Assembly (NCBI GenBank): GCA_945905925.1
Contig: CAMDQN010000011.1
Location: 1-64,000 of the forward strand
Length of the DNA: 64,000 nucleotides
Direction of reading: 5' to 3'
Source of the DNA: Singulisphaera sp. GP187
Lineage (GTDB): Bacteria; Planctomycetota; Planctomycetia; Gemmatales; Gemmataceae
Positions 32,242 to 40,997 of the stretch are shown here, in pieces (position 1 is the stretch's first letter; each line of letters begins with the position of its first letter). The notes under the pieces were generated by a model. That model was given only the letters and a program-made list of their open reading frames with translations, was not told the origin of the DNA and made no database searches. The position numbers and the translations under genes were made by a program.

Positions 32242-33633
32242 CTACGAGAGAATCGCCTTCACCGGCGTGCCGCTGCTCACGACCATCGGGCGCCCCTGCT
32301 GGTCCGTGATGTGACCGCGTGGGTCGATGCCGAGGCAGTGGTAAATCGTCGCGGCGATGTCGGCCGGGCTGACCGGGTTCGTCGAAGGATACGCCGCTCC
32401 GCGATCCGACGAACCGTAGACCTGCCCGCCTTTGATGCCGCCACCAGCGAGGACCACCGAGTAGCAAAACGACCAGTGATCGCGGCCCGCGTCCTTGTTG
32501 ATCTTCGGCGTGCGGCCCATGTCGCCCATCCACACCACCAGCGTTTCGTCCAGCATTCCGCGCGCGTCCAAATCGCTCAACAGCGACGAGAACCCGCGGT
32601 CCATCGGCGGTGCGAGCGAACCTTTCAGGTGCCGGAAGTTACCGCCGTGCGTGTCCCAGTCGCGGTTGCCAATCGAGTAGAGCGTGGTCAGCGGAACACC
32701 GGCTTCGACCATTCGCCGCGCGAGCAAACAGTTTTTCGCGAACGGGTGCGAGCCGTAAGCATCGCGCACCTTTTGCGGTTCGCGCGACAGGTCGAAGGCG
32801 TCTCGTGCGGCGCTCGACGAGAGCAGATCGAATGCGCGGCGCGACGCATCGTCGAGTGACCGAACTTCGGCTGCGGTGCGCAGACTCGACGTGGCACGGT
32901 TCATCTGATCGAGTAACGTGCGGCGCCCGCCCATGTCGGTGCCCTTCGTGTCCGTCATCACAGCGGTTACCGCGCGAAGGTCAATCGCACCGTTGGTTCG
33001 CGTCTCGAACGGGAGCGTGAACGGTTCGTAGGTCGAACCCAAACACCCGGCTGTCGCGCCGAGGCTGTCGTTGTTGCCGAAGTGCCGGAGGTCGCCGAGC
33101 GCGACGTAAGGGAACACCGGCTTCGTCGCGGGCTGGAGTTTCGCCACAACCGAGCCAATCGCGGGCATGTCGAGCGGCGTCGCGGGCGGTTCGATGCCGA
33201 GCGTTTCGTGCTTCGGATGCGAGTAACCTGTGAGCGCGAGATACGCCCCGATCGCGTGGTCGTTGTCGTTGTGCGTGACGGACCGCACGACCGCATAGCG
33301 GTCGGCCATACTCGCGAGCCTCGGCAGGTGTTCGGAGATGGAGACGCCGTTCACGTTCGTGCCGATCGGCTTGAACTCACCGCGAATCTCGGCCGGCGCG
33401 TCGGGCTTCAAGTCCCACAAATCGAGGTGGCTCGGCCCGCCGTAGTTGAAGACCACGATGCACGCCTTCGCCCGTCCGAACGTGCCCTTCGGCGCACTCG
33501 ATGCAGCGCGGGCGCGACTGCGGAAGAGATCGCCGCACGCGAGTCCGGTGAACCCCAACCCGCCGACGCGAAGCACTTCGCGCCTGGTGATGCCGGCACG
33601 CAAGTGAACGCCGGGACTGAGAAAGGAGAGCAT
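32242..33633 (-). CDS. DUF1501 protein, Tat-exported
   Basis: A 463-residue paralogue of the gene at 30821, in opposite orientation and convergent with it with an 8-nt gap. A Tat signal (ITRREVLRVGGLGFTG) is followed by ACIVVFNYGGPSHLDLWDLK, SVTHNDNDHAIGAYLALTGY, DWDTHGGNFRHLKGS and LVVWMGDMGRTPKI, then DHWSFCYSVVLAGGG. All the family motifs are intact. The start at 33633 has GGAGG 4 nt upstream. A longer frame to 33705 is unlikely. No DUF1549 gene lies in its own direction, so its partner must be elsewhere or is the convergent operon. Confidence 0.92.
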   Translation of the reverse strand: MLSFLSPGVHLRAGITRREVLRVGGLGFTGLACGDLFRSRARAASSAPKGTFGRAKACIVVFNYGGPSHLDLWDLKPDAPAEIRGEFKPIGTNVNGVSISEHLPRLASMADRYAVVRSVTHNDNDHAIGAYLALTGYSHPKHETLGIEPPATPLDMPAIGSVVAKLQPATKPVFPYVALGDLRHFGNNDSLGATAGCLGSTYEPFTLPFETRTNGAIDLRAVTAVMTDTKGTDMGGRRTLLDQMNRATSSLRTAAEVRSLDDASRRAFDLLSSSAARDAFDLSREPQKVRDAYGSHPFAKNCLLARRMVEAGVPLTTLYSIGNRDWDTHGGNFRHLKGSLAPPMDRGFSSLLSDLDARGMLDETLVVWMGDMGRTPKINKDAGRDHWSFCYSVVLAGGGIKGGQVYGSSDRGAAYPSTNPVSPADIAATIYHCLGIDPRGHITDQQGRPMVVSSGTPVKAILS

Positions 33634-33711
33634 CGAGCCTCCGCGGGTCGGGAGTGAACCGGTCGGGAGAACTGATGATACCCGCGAAGCGGAGATTGGA
33701 GCCAAAGAAAT

Positions 33712-33825
33712 CAGGGGCTTACGCCCTGGCTACGAACAGCCGCCCTTCCAGGGCTAAAACCGGAAACCGGCTCTTGGTCTTCGGCCCTGGAAGGGCGGCT
33801 GTTCGTAGCCAGGGCGTAAGCCCCT
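33712..33825. repeat. Family F inverted repeat, long perfect arms
   Basis: The arms of ~42 nt (CAGGGGCTTACGCCCTGGCT onward and its complement) are essentially perfect, with a ~30-nt centre containing GGAAACCGG. The element lies between two divergent genes, so it is not at a 3' end. It could form a hairpin in the 5' leader of either the DUF1501 gene or ppc. Confidence 0.92.
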
Positions 33826-33930
33826 GGTTCTTTGTTCCGCGTGCCGGCCGTGTGGTGTCGGGCCGGCGTTCCGGTAGAATCGCAGCGAATAGTGCCGGCT
33901 CTCACAACTCGATTTACCAACAGTGTGTCA

Positions 33931-36693
33931 ATGCACGCGGCAGCACAAAAGGCACTCGGGGCCGACATCCGGTTACTCGGAAACCTACTCGGTCAGGCGA
34001 TCCGCCGGCTCGCAGGGGACGCCGCGTTCGACCTGGAAGAAGACATTCGCGCCGCGGCGAAGGAGTTACGCGCGAACCCGTCGCCCGACGCCGCACGCCG
34101 GCTCCGCGACCGGCTCAGCACGCTCGACCTGCCGGCGCTCCGCGGTCTGATCCGCGCGTTCAGTGTGTTCTTCGACCTCATCAACTTGGCCGAACAGCAA
34201 GCTCGCGTTCGGGCGTTGCGGCACCGCGCCGCGAAGGCCGACGGCCCGCGCGCCGAGAACGCCGAAGCCGCGCTCCGCAAGATCGCTGATCGCGGTATCA
34301 CGGTCGAGGAAGTCGCGGACCACCTGAGCCGCGCGCTCGTCGTGCCGGTGTTCACGGCGCACCCGAGCGAGGCCCGTCGGCGCACCGTTCTGGAGAAGCT
34401 CGCGTCCGTCGCGCACCTGCTCGATGACACGGAGTACGGTCTGCCAACGCCAGCCGAGCGCGACACCGCGGTTGGCGCCATCGCCGAAGAAGTCGAAGCA
34501 CTCTGGCTCACGGACGCGGTGAGGTCCGCGCGGCCGTCGGTGCTCGACGAGGTGCGGCAGGTACTGGGCCTGGTCGAAACGCGCCTGTTGGATGTCGTTC
34601 CGAAGGTGTACCGGAAGCTCGAAACGGCACTGGCGCAGGTCTACCCCAATCACAACCGGCGCGTGCCCGCGTTCCTGCAATTCGGGTCGTGGATCGGCGG
34701 CGACCGCGACGGCCACCCCAACGTTACCCACACTGTCACCGCCGACGCCGTGCGACTCCAACAAGAAACGATCCTCAAGCACTACCTCCACCGCATCGAA
34801 TCGCTGGGTAGCAAACTCAGTCACTCGACTCCATTCGTCGAAGCCGGACAAGCACTGAAGGAATCGCTCTTGGCAGACGCAAAACTCTTCCCCGCCGTGT
34901 CCGCGGGGAAGGGCCGCGAACCGTATCGCGCGAAGTGTCGGATGATCGCGGAGAAGCTCCGCCACACGCTGGAGTACGTTCACGCGAACGTCGTCGATTG
35001 GGGCGCCGAAGGTTCGGTTCCGCCGCCCGGCGTTTATCTTGGTCGTGTGGGGTTGCTCACCGACCTCACGCTGATCGCGGACGACCTTCGTCGTGCCGGG
35101 GCGACGGCCAGCGCGGACGGGGCCGTGCGCGACTTCATTCGCGTGGTCGAAGTGTTCGGCCTTCACCTGTTAACGCTCGACATCAGGCAGCACAGTGGGC
35201 GGCACGAACAGGCGACTGACGAAGTGCTGCGCGCCGCCGACGTGTGCCTGAACTACCGCGAACTTTCACCAGACGCACGGTTCGCGGTACTCGCGAAGGA
35301 ACTCGAATCCGCCCGGCCGCTGGTCCCGGCGCACCTGCCGTTTACGCCCGACACCGCGGAGGTGATCCGCACGTTCCGCACGATGGCCGCGGTCCTCGAA
35401 CAGCGGTGCCCAGAAGCGCTCGGGACGTACATCATCAGTTCCACCACCGACCCGGTTCATCTCCTCGAAGTGCTGCTCTTTGCCCGTGAAGCCAGACTGT
35501 TCCGGCCCGCGGAGGGCGTGAGCCGCATCGACATCGTGCCGCTGTTTGAAGCGCTCGAACCGCTCCGCTCCGCGCGCGGCATCATGTCCAAACTCCTCGA
35601 ACTGCCAGTGTACCGCCGACAGTTGGAGCTTCGCGCCAACGTGCAAGAGGTGATGATCGGCTACTCGGACAGCAACAAGGAGAGCGGGTTTTTGCAGTCC
35701 GCGTGGGCGCTCTACCGCGCGCAGACGGAACTCACCGATCTCGGGCGCGGTGCCGGTATCACCGTTCAGTTCTTCCACGGGCGCGGCGGGGCGATCGGGC
35801 GCGGCGGCGGTCCGGCGAACTACGCCATCCTCGCGCAACCGCGCGGCACCGTTGACGGCCGGTTGCGAACCACCGAACAGGGCGAGATGATCGCCGACCG
35901 CTATGGACACCCCGCAGTCGCGGAGCGGCACCTCGAACAGGTGCTCGACGCGGTGTTGCGAACGAGCTTCCCGGACGCAGCCGATAGCGTCGATCCGGCG
36001 TGGCTCGCGGCACTCGACGAACTCGCGGAATCGGCCCGCAAGCACTACCGCGAACTGGTGTACGAGACGCCCGACTTCCTGAGCTACTTCGAGCAGGCGA
36101 CGTGCATCGGCGAGATCGCGGAACTGAAGATCGGCTCGCGCCCGGCACGCCGAAGCGCGGCCCGCAGCATCGAAGAGTTGCGCGCGATTCCGTGGGTGTT
36201 CAGTTGGATGCAGAGTCGGCACACGCTCCCCGGCTGGTACGGCCTGGGCAGCGCCGTCACCGAGTTCTTGAAGGCGAAGCCCGACGGGCTGAAGATGCTC
36301 TCCGACATGTACGCGCGCTGGCCGTTCTGGCGGACCCTCATCGACAACGCGCAGATGATCCTCGCGAAAGCGGATCTCGTCATCGCCCGGTTGTACGCCG
36401 ACCTCGTGACCGATCAGGAAGTCGCGTCAAAAATCTACGGGCGCATCGAAGCCGAGTACCGCAGCGCCGTCGATGCCGCGTGCCGGATCACCGGCCAGTC
36501 GGCGCTCCTCGAACGCTCGCCGGTGCTTGGCACGTCGATCGAGCGCCGGAATCCTTACGTCGATCCGTTGAGCTTCATTCAACTGGTGTTGTTGGACAGG
36601 CTCCGCACCACCGACGGACCGCGCGAAGAGTTGGTGACCGCAGTTCTGGAGAGCATCAACGGGGTCGCGTCCGGGCTGAAGAACACCGGTTGA
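33931..36693 (+). CDS. ppc: Phosphoenolpyruvate carboxylase
   Basis: A 920-residue PEP carboxylase that makes oxaloacetate from PEP and bicarbonate to replenish the TCA cycle. All main signatures are present: VFTAHPSEARRRT near residue 140 (catalytic His), GSWIGGDRDGHPNVT near 252, QRCPEALGTYIISSTTDPVH near 490, VMIGYSDSNKESGFLQS near 570, the PEP-binding FHGRGGAIGRGGG near 615 and QGEMI near 650. The C-terminal NTG end is the classical terminus. The ATG at 33931 is preferred because the family begins a few residues before; the upstream frame from 33832 runs out of the repeat. A family C hairpin lies downstream. Confidence 0.96.
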   Translation: MHAAAQKALGADIRLLGNLLGQAIRRLAGDAAFDLEEDIRAAAKELRANPSPDAARRLRDRLSTLDLPALRGLIRAFSVFFDLINLAEQQARVRALRHRAAKADGPRAENAEAALRKIADRGITVEEVADHLSRALVVPVFTAHPSEARRRTVLEKLASVAHLLDDTEYGLPTPAERDTAVGAIAEEVEALWLTDAVRSARPSVLDEVRQVLGLVETRLLDVVPKVYRKLETALAQVYPNHNRRVPAFLQFGSWIGGDRDGHPNVTHTVTADAVRLQQETILKHYLHRIESLGSKLSHSTPFVEAGQALKESLLADAKLFPAVSAGKGREPYRAKCRMIAEKLRHTLEYVHANVVDWGAEGSVPPPGVYLGRVGLLTDLTLIADDLRRAGATASADGAVRDFIRVVEVFGLHLLTLDIRQHSGRHEQATDEVLRAADVCLNYRELSPDARFAVLAKELESARPLVPAHLPFTPDTAEVIRTFRTMAAVLEQRCPEALGTYIISSTTDPVHLLEVLLFAREARLFRPAEGVSRIDIVPLFEALEPLRSARGIMSKLLELPVYRRQLELRANVQEVMIGYSDSNKESGFLQSAWALYRAQTELTDLGRGAGITVQFFHGRGGAIGRGGGPANYAILAQPRGTVDGRLRTTEQGEMIADRYGHPAVAERHLEQVLDAVLRTSFPDAADSVDPAWLAALDELAESARKHYRELVYETPDFLSYFEQATCIGEIAELKIGSRPARRSAARSIEELRAIPWVFSWMQSRHTLPGWYGLGSAVTEFLKAKPDGLKMLSDMYARWPFWRTLIDNAQMILAKADLVIARLYADLVTDQEVASKIYGRIEAEYRSAVDAACRITGQSALLERSPVLGTSIERRNPYVDPLSFIQLVLLDRLRTTDGPREELVTAVLESINGVASGLKNTG

Positions 36694-36719
36694 GTTGGCG
36701 ACCCATCACAACGACTTTT

Positions 36720-36772
36720 GTGGGGCAGGCCGCTGACCGGCCTTCGCTTCGGCCGGCCAGCGGCCTGCCCCA
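36720..36772. repeat. Family C inverted repeat after ppc
   Basis: GTGGGGCAGGCCGCTG and its complement form 16 bp of stem, with a second nested stem GACCGGCC/GGCCGGCC. It starts 27 nt after the ppc stop and resembles the copy at 27601. Confidence 0.85.
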
Positions 36773-36903
36773 CAACATCCACCGACAACAAAGACGCTCA
36801 CCCGGTGGCAGACGCGGACAGGAACTTGCGACGGGGCAGAGCGTTCATCGTGATCTCCTTGTGACGTGATGTGCACTGAACATGGCGACACAGATACGAC
36901 GCA

Positions 36904-36942
36904 GCACCGGGCGGAACGGATTGGGATCGTTCCGCCCAGTGC
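36904..36942 (-). terminator. Hairpin downstream of the pseudopilin-linked lipoprotein
   Basis: GCACCGGGCGGAACGG pairs with CGTTCCGCCCAGTGC, a 15-bp stem with one mismatch and a ~9-nt loop. It lies 28 nt beyond the stop of the gene at 36971. No T tract follows, so it may be a processing or Rho-linked site. Confidence 0.55.
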
Positions 36943-36970
36943 CGTACTGGAAGCCGCGAGTGCCAACAGG

Positions 36971-37378
36971 TCACTTCTTCTTAGAGTCCAGATCCCAGTC
37001 CTTGGAGTTGCTGCCCGCGACGACGTCGAACGTGAGTTCGGACTTCGCGTTGTACTTCTCCGGAATGCTCTCGATCATTGGGGTATCCAGCGAGACCTGA
37101 TCCTTCTGCCGTTGTCCGGCGACCGGTGCCGAGATGAGCACCATCTTACTGCCGGCGGTGGTCGCGATCTCGTACCGTCCCTTCTTGATCTCAGCGGTCG
37201 CGGGCGCACCGGTGCCGTCGGTCGGGGTATAGGAAATTACGCCCTTCTCCACCGGCACGCCGTTCAGTTTGACCTCGCCACTGACGGTCGCCGCGGCCGG
37301 CCCCTTGGCGCCGCCGCACCCGGCGAGCAGCACGGCCGCACCGAAACCCAGCACACCCACCAGCGCTCGCAACGTCAT
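36971..37378 (-). CDS. Small lipoprotein with regulatory-like beta-sandwich fold
   Basis: A 135-residue lipoprotein. A signal peptide (TLRALVGVLGFGAAVLLAGC, lipobox LAGC) precedes ATVSGEVKLNGVPVEKGVIS. This is the typical start of the carboxypeptidase-regulatory-like beta-sandwich found in small planctomycete lipoproteins next to DUF1559 genes. GGAGG lies 5 nt before the ATG. It follows the pseudopilin gene at 35 nt, same strand, so both are probably one transcript. Function unknown; the pairing suggests a cell-surface assembly role. Confidence 0.88.
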   Translation of the reverse strand: MTLRALVGVLGFGAAVLLAGCGGAKGPAAATVSGEVKLNGVPVEKGVISYTPTDGTGAPATAEIKKGRYEIATTAGSKMVLISAPVAGQRQKDQVSLDTPMIESIPEKYNAKSELTFDVVAGSNSKDWDLDSKKK

Positions 37379-37413
37379 CGTAACCTCCACATCGTGTCCG
37401 TCGGGGCCGAAAA

Positions 37414-38364
37414 TCACCAGTCGCTGCCGAGGACTTCGCCACCGTTGAACGAGAGGGCCGCGTTCCAGGTGCGGAGCGTGATCGAGGGATTGACTCCGCG
37501 AACGCTGCCGTCTGCCAAGCCGACGAGCACGCTGCCGCTGTGCATCGAACTCGCGGTTGTCGGGTCGCAGGTGCCGGTCGTGCCGAGGGTCGGCGTCGCC
37601 TGAGGGCGCTTGAAACTCGGGAGGTTCCCGTTCGCGGAGTCGGGTACCATCGCCGTCGTGTACTGACTGGCGAACATGCCCGGACCAACTCCCGGTGGCG
37701 CGGTTCCCGTGATCCCCGGCCAGTAGACGACCGAGTCGCCGGTGGTCAGGTTGATAGCGGGCCACACGCTCCGCCCGTCGGTGGCGGTGTTTCCCCCGCC
37801 CTGACTCCGGCAGATAGCGATGTGTTCCACGAACGCGACCGTGTTGGAGGTGCCGTCGGTGAACGAACTGCCGAGGTCTGGATACCGACCGGTCGAGAAC
37901 ACCATCCCGTTCACGTTGTAACTGTTCAGGTTGTACGCGGGGTACGGGGCGGTACCAAGCCCAGTCTGGTTCGTTGGGTCCGACTGGCAGTTGTACGACT
38001 TGATCGGCACCGGGCGGCTGGAGGCGTTGAAGTAGGCGCTGTTGTTCGGGGTCGGCAGGCTCTTGAAGATGTTGTCTTGTTCCATGTACGGCAGAATCGA
38101 CCAGAACGTTGATGACTGTGGCAGCGAGGTGCTGCCCTTGGGCCACGCCCACCCGAACTGCGGCAGGTAGCCGACCGCGTCGTTGCAGGTATGGAGGGCC
38201 AAGGACTGTTGCTTGAGGTTGTTGCTGCACTTCATGCGCGCGGCGGCTTCGCGCACCTTCTGCACCGCCGGGAGCAACAGCCCAATCAGGATGGCGATGA
38301 TTGCGATGACAACGAGCAGTTCGATCAGCGTGAACGCACGCCGACTGCGAGAGAGGGAGAGCAT
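37414..38364 (-). CDS. DUF1559 pseudopilin-like protein
   Basis: A 316-residue protein with a type IV pilin-like N-terminus ([20 protein letters not shown]), in which a prepilin peptidase would cut before F and methylate it. [20 protein letters not shown] then [11 protein letters not shown] is the DUF1559 hallmark, and the C-terminus carries the H-X9-DG type ending ([18 protein letters not shown]). Planctomycetes encode dozens of such proteins. They are thought to be surface or pseudopilus subunits. It heads a two-gene unit with the lipoprotein at 36971. Confidence 0.93.
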   Translation of the reverse strand: MLSLSRSRRAFTLIELLVVIAIIAILIGLLLPAVQKVREAAARMKCSNNLKQQSLALHTCNDAVGYLPQFGWAWPKGSTSLPQSSTFWSILPYMEQDNIFKSLPTPNNSAYFNASSRPVPIKSYNCQSDPTNQTGLGTAPYPAYNLNSYNVNGMVFSTGRYPDLGSSFTDGTSNTVAFVEHIAICRSQGGGNTATDGRSVWPAINLTTGDSVVYWPGITGTAPPGVGPGMFASQYTTAMVPDSANGNLPSFKRPQATPTLGTTGTCDPTTASSMHSGSVLVGLADGSVRGVNPSITLRTWNAALSFNGGEVLGSDW

Positions 38365-38475
38365 GTGTGATCCCCTGAAACGAACGGGAGTAAAACGCCG
38401 GGCAACCGGATCGAGAATGAAATGCTAGTCTGATCGACACATGGACCGATAGCAAGAGGAAACAGCGCCTCGCCG

Positions 38476-39525
38476 TTACGCGCGCGGTTCGCTCACCTCG
38501 CGCCAGCGGGCGCGGACCTGCTCCGGGGTCGCGGTGCCGGTCACGCCGATCTGCTGAATCGTGATCGACGCCACCAGGTTCCCGAACGCCGCGGCTTGCT
38601 CGTGCGTTGCGCCGCTGACCATCGCCGCCGCGATTCCCGCGGAGCAACTGTCGCCCGCCCCGCAAATGTCGATCGGCCCGGAGACGGGGTAAGTGGGAAC
38701 TACGAATGCACCACTTCCTTCCGAAGTTCCGTCCTTCCTCCATGGTGTCGGCACAAAGGTGCCTTGCTCGCCGCGAGTGAGGAAGACGTGTCGCCCAGTC
38801 GAGTGAGCAAGCGCAAAGGCCTTGTCCTGCGACTCCCGTTCTGGCTCCCACTGACACCAATCTACGGCGTCACAAATCTCTCTCTCGTTGGGCTTCACAC
38901 ACACGTTCTTGAACAGCCCAATCTGCTCACGGCTGTCGGCCAATACGAACTTCGCGGGGTCGCCCGCGGCGACCTGCGCCAACCGATCCCTGACGAGGCT
39001 GGTTACAACGCCACACTCCGCTTCGCTCACCTGATCGAGTACGAGCAGCGCGTCCAACTGCGGCCACGCTTCGTCCAGCAACTCGATGATGTGTTCCTGA
39101 ATGCCCTCCGGCGTCGGTGTGCGGTTCTTGATGTCGAGCCGGTTCAGCTCCTCCTTGCCGAGCATCGGCTTCGTGTACGTCGGCGTGCGCCGCTTCTCCG
39201 ACTGGATGATCCCGCCTTGCTCGACGACAGAGAGAGCGCGAAGCGCGTGACGAAGCTCATATCCTTCGCCGTCGTCACCGATACAGGAGATGGGATAAAT
39301 GCGGCCCACGCCCAGCGCCGCGAGGTTGTTGATCACCGTGCCCGCGGCGCCGGGATAACGCCGCACCTTCACCACTTGATACGCGGTGAGACCCGTTTCC
39401 ACCGACGGCTCGTTTAAGCTGGGATCGATGTCGAGGTAACGATCAAGGAAGAGGTCGCCGAGTACGCCGACCGTGCGGACCGGGATCGTCGCGAGAATGT
39501 GTTCAACGAGTTGAATCGTGAGCAT
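38476..39525 (-). CDS. PfkB-family sugar kinase, RfaE/HldE-like
   Basis: A 349-residue kinase of the ribokinase/PfkB fold. The N-terminal VRTVGVLGDLFLDRYLDIDP opens the Rossmann-like core. YPGAAGTVINNLAALGVG near residue 60 is the substrate-binding Gly-rich region, and IDICGAGDSCSAGIAAAMVS near 295 is the catalytic/anion-hole motif with its Asp. The overall order resembles the kinase half of HldE (heptose-7-P kinase), but no cytidylyltransferase domain follows and no heptose gene neighbours it. A different sugar is possible. The ATG at 39525 is weakly supported by upstream bases; a longer frame to 39576 exists. It is a single gene. Confidence 0.85.
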   Translation of the reverse strand: MLTIQLVEHILATIPVRTVGVLGDLFLDRYLDIDPSLNEPSVETGLTAYQVVKVRRYPGAAGTVINNLAALGVGRIYPISCIGDDGEGYELRHALRALSVVEQGGIIQSEKRRTPTYTKPMLGKEELNRLDIKNRTPTPEGIQEHIIELLDEAWPQLDALLVLDQVSEAECGVVTSLVRDRLAQVAAGDPAKFVLADSREQIGLFKNVCVKPNEREICDAVDWCQWEPERESQDKAFALAHSTGRHVFLTRGEQGTFVPTPWRKDGTSEGSGAFVVPTYPVSGPIDICGAGDSCSAGIAAAMVSGATHEQAAAFGNLVASITIQQIGVTGTATPEQVRARWREVSEPRA

Positions 39526-39735
39526 TTTGGGGTTCCCGACCGGGCCGGAGCGATTTCTTCTTGTGTTCGTGTCCAATCTTCATTATCTACGGCAACTCGC
39601 GAAATCTGTGACGTTTGTCCGCGAAGAACGTTGTGCGGCACCTCAGGTTGCTTTGGCTCCTTTGGGATTGCGATTGCCCATTGGGGAGTGACTAACCTAG
39701 AATTATCGCGTTGCTCCTCGACCGTGAAAGGGCCC

Positions 39736-40083
39736 ATGATTCGATTCGGGGCGATTGTCCGAGCCGTAATGCTTGTCGTGTGTCTGGTGCCGTTCACCAG
39801 CGTGCAACAAGCTTCGGGGGCGCTCGCGCCGTTCCTGCCCATCACGCCGGTGTCCGAGAGCGAAGCGCCCGGCGCTCCTGTGGGCGAAGAGGACGAGCGC
39901 GAAACCGACGGGAAAGAGCGGCACGCGTCCGCATCCCGCCACCACACACCAGTCCGCGAGTTGGTCGATACGCTCCCACCAACGCACGCCTCGCACCGCA
40001 TCCACGTCGCCCGCATTCAGTCCACCCCGCCCGTCGCCGTCGATCCGTTCCGCAACGGTCTCGGCACGCCCTATCGCTGTTAA
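39736..40083 (+). CDS. Small secreted protein, unknown function
   Basis: A 115-residue protein beginning with a hydrophobic export signal (IRFGAIVRAVMLVVCLVPFT). The mature part is low-complexity, rich in Pro, His, Glu and Arg, and ends FRNGLGTPYRC. AAAGGG lies 5 nt before the ATG. It precedes the carbonic anhydrase by ~115 nt on the same strand, but I see no functional link. Composition matches the surrounding genes. Coding status is probable rather than certain, because no domain can be recognised. Confidence 0.6.
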   Translation: MIRFGAIVRAVMLVVCLVPFTSVQQASGALAPFLPITPVSESEAPGAPVGEEDERETDGKERHASASRHHTPVRELVDTLPPTHASHRIHVARIQSTPPVAVDPFRNGLGTPYRC

Positions 40084-40200
40084 TTCCCGTCCGTCTACCG
40101 GCGTGTTCGCACGCCCCTGATCAACGACCGGTATTCCGGCCGCGACGCCGTTGCGTTCGCTGCCGTCCTTACCCGTTCAACGATTCTGGAGACGGCACAG

Positions 40201-40842
40201 TTGGAAAAGCTTATCAGTGGTATTCACCGCTTTCAGGCGGACGTGTTCGCGCCGAACTGCGAGTTCTTCCGCAAACTCGCGGACTCACAGAATCCGCAGA
40301 CGCTGTTCGTCACGTGTTCCGACTCGCGCATGGTCCCCGAATTGATCTGCCAGACCGACCCCGGTGATCTGTTCGTGTTGCGGAACGCGGGCAACATTGT
40401 GCCACCCTACTCACCGGGCGTGCCGAGCGGCGAGGCCGCGACGATCGAGTACGCGATCCACGGGCTGGGCATTCGCGACATCATCATCTGCGGGCACACC
40501 CGGTGCGGCGCGATGCAGGCCGTGGCCGAACCGCAATGCACCGCGGCCATGCCGCGCGTGCGGCAGTGGCTCGAACACGCGCAGGCGAGCGCGGAGATCG
40601 TTTGCGCGTGTTACTCGCACCTGGTCGGCGAGGCCCGTGCGACGGCCCTTGTTCAGGAGAACGTGCTGACGCAACTCGAACACCTGCGGACGCACCCGGC
40701 TGTGGCGGCGGCGCTCGCGTCGGGCGAACTAAAGTTGCACGCGTGGGTGTATAAGATGGAAACCGGCGAGGTGTTCACCTTCGACCCGGAGAGCGGTCAG
40801 TTCGCCCCGCTCGAAGTCGGCGCCACCCCGGCCGCCCCCTGA
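40201..40842 (+). CDS. Beta-class carbonic anhydrase
   Basis: A 213-residue beta-carbonic anhydrase, which interconverts CO2 and bicarbonate. The zinc ligands are visible: Cys39 in VTCSDSR, with Asp41/Arg43 as the dyad, and His99 and Cys102 in CGHTRCGAM. The LFVLRNAGNIVPP and SGEAATIEYAIHGLG segments are typical. The start is a TTG at 40201, with GGAG 9 nt upstream; no ATG is available. It lies 155 nt before a SulP transporter in the same direction, and PEP carboxylase (a bicarbonate user) is 3.5 kb upstream. The pairing suggests bicarbonate supply for carboxylation or pH control. Confidence 0.95.
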   Translation: MEKLISGIHRFQADVFAPNCEFFRKLADSQNPQTLFVTCSDSRMVPELICQTDPGDLFVLRNAGNIVPPYSPGVPSGEAATIEYAIHGLGIRDIIICGHTRCGAMQAVAEPQCTAAMPRVRQWLEHAQASAEIVCACYSHLVGEARATALVQENVLTQLEHLRTHPAVAAALASGELKLHAWVYKMETGEVFTFDPESGQFAPLEVGATPAAP

Positions 40843-40870
40843 TCCAACCCGCGACGGCGATTTCGCGTGA

Positions 40871-40968
40871 TCCGGTCGCTCCGTGATCGGTTCTTCGCTT
40901 TGTTGTGGCGCGATCGCTCGCGGCACCACAACCCGATGAAAACAAGAACCGGTCACGGAGTGACCGGA
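40871..40968. repeat. Family G inverted repeat between carbonic anhydrase and SulP
   Basis: Arms TCCGGTCGCTCCGTGATCGG (continuing TTCTT) and the complement AAGAACCGGTCACGGAGTGA (continuing CCGGA) are about 24 bp with one mismatch. An inner TTGTGGTGCC-like stem is formed by GTTGTGGCGC and GCACCACAAC. The element lies between two co-directional genes. Confidence 0.85.
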
Positions 40969-40997
40969 CCACACTCCGAATCCAGGACGGCCAATTC

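Noticed and set aside
36971-38860. A 629-codon minus-strand frame including the lipoprotein
   Set aside because: Only the last 135 codons have a lipoprotein signal and ribosome binding site. The rest is a shadow of the DUF1559 gene on the same strand in another frame.
38476-39525. Naming the PfkB kinase hldE/rfaE
   Set aside because: The kinase fold fits but the cytidylyltransferase half and all heptose-pathway neighbours are missing; the substrate is not supported.
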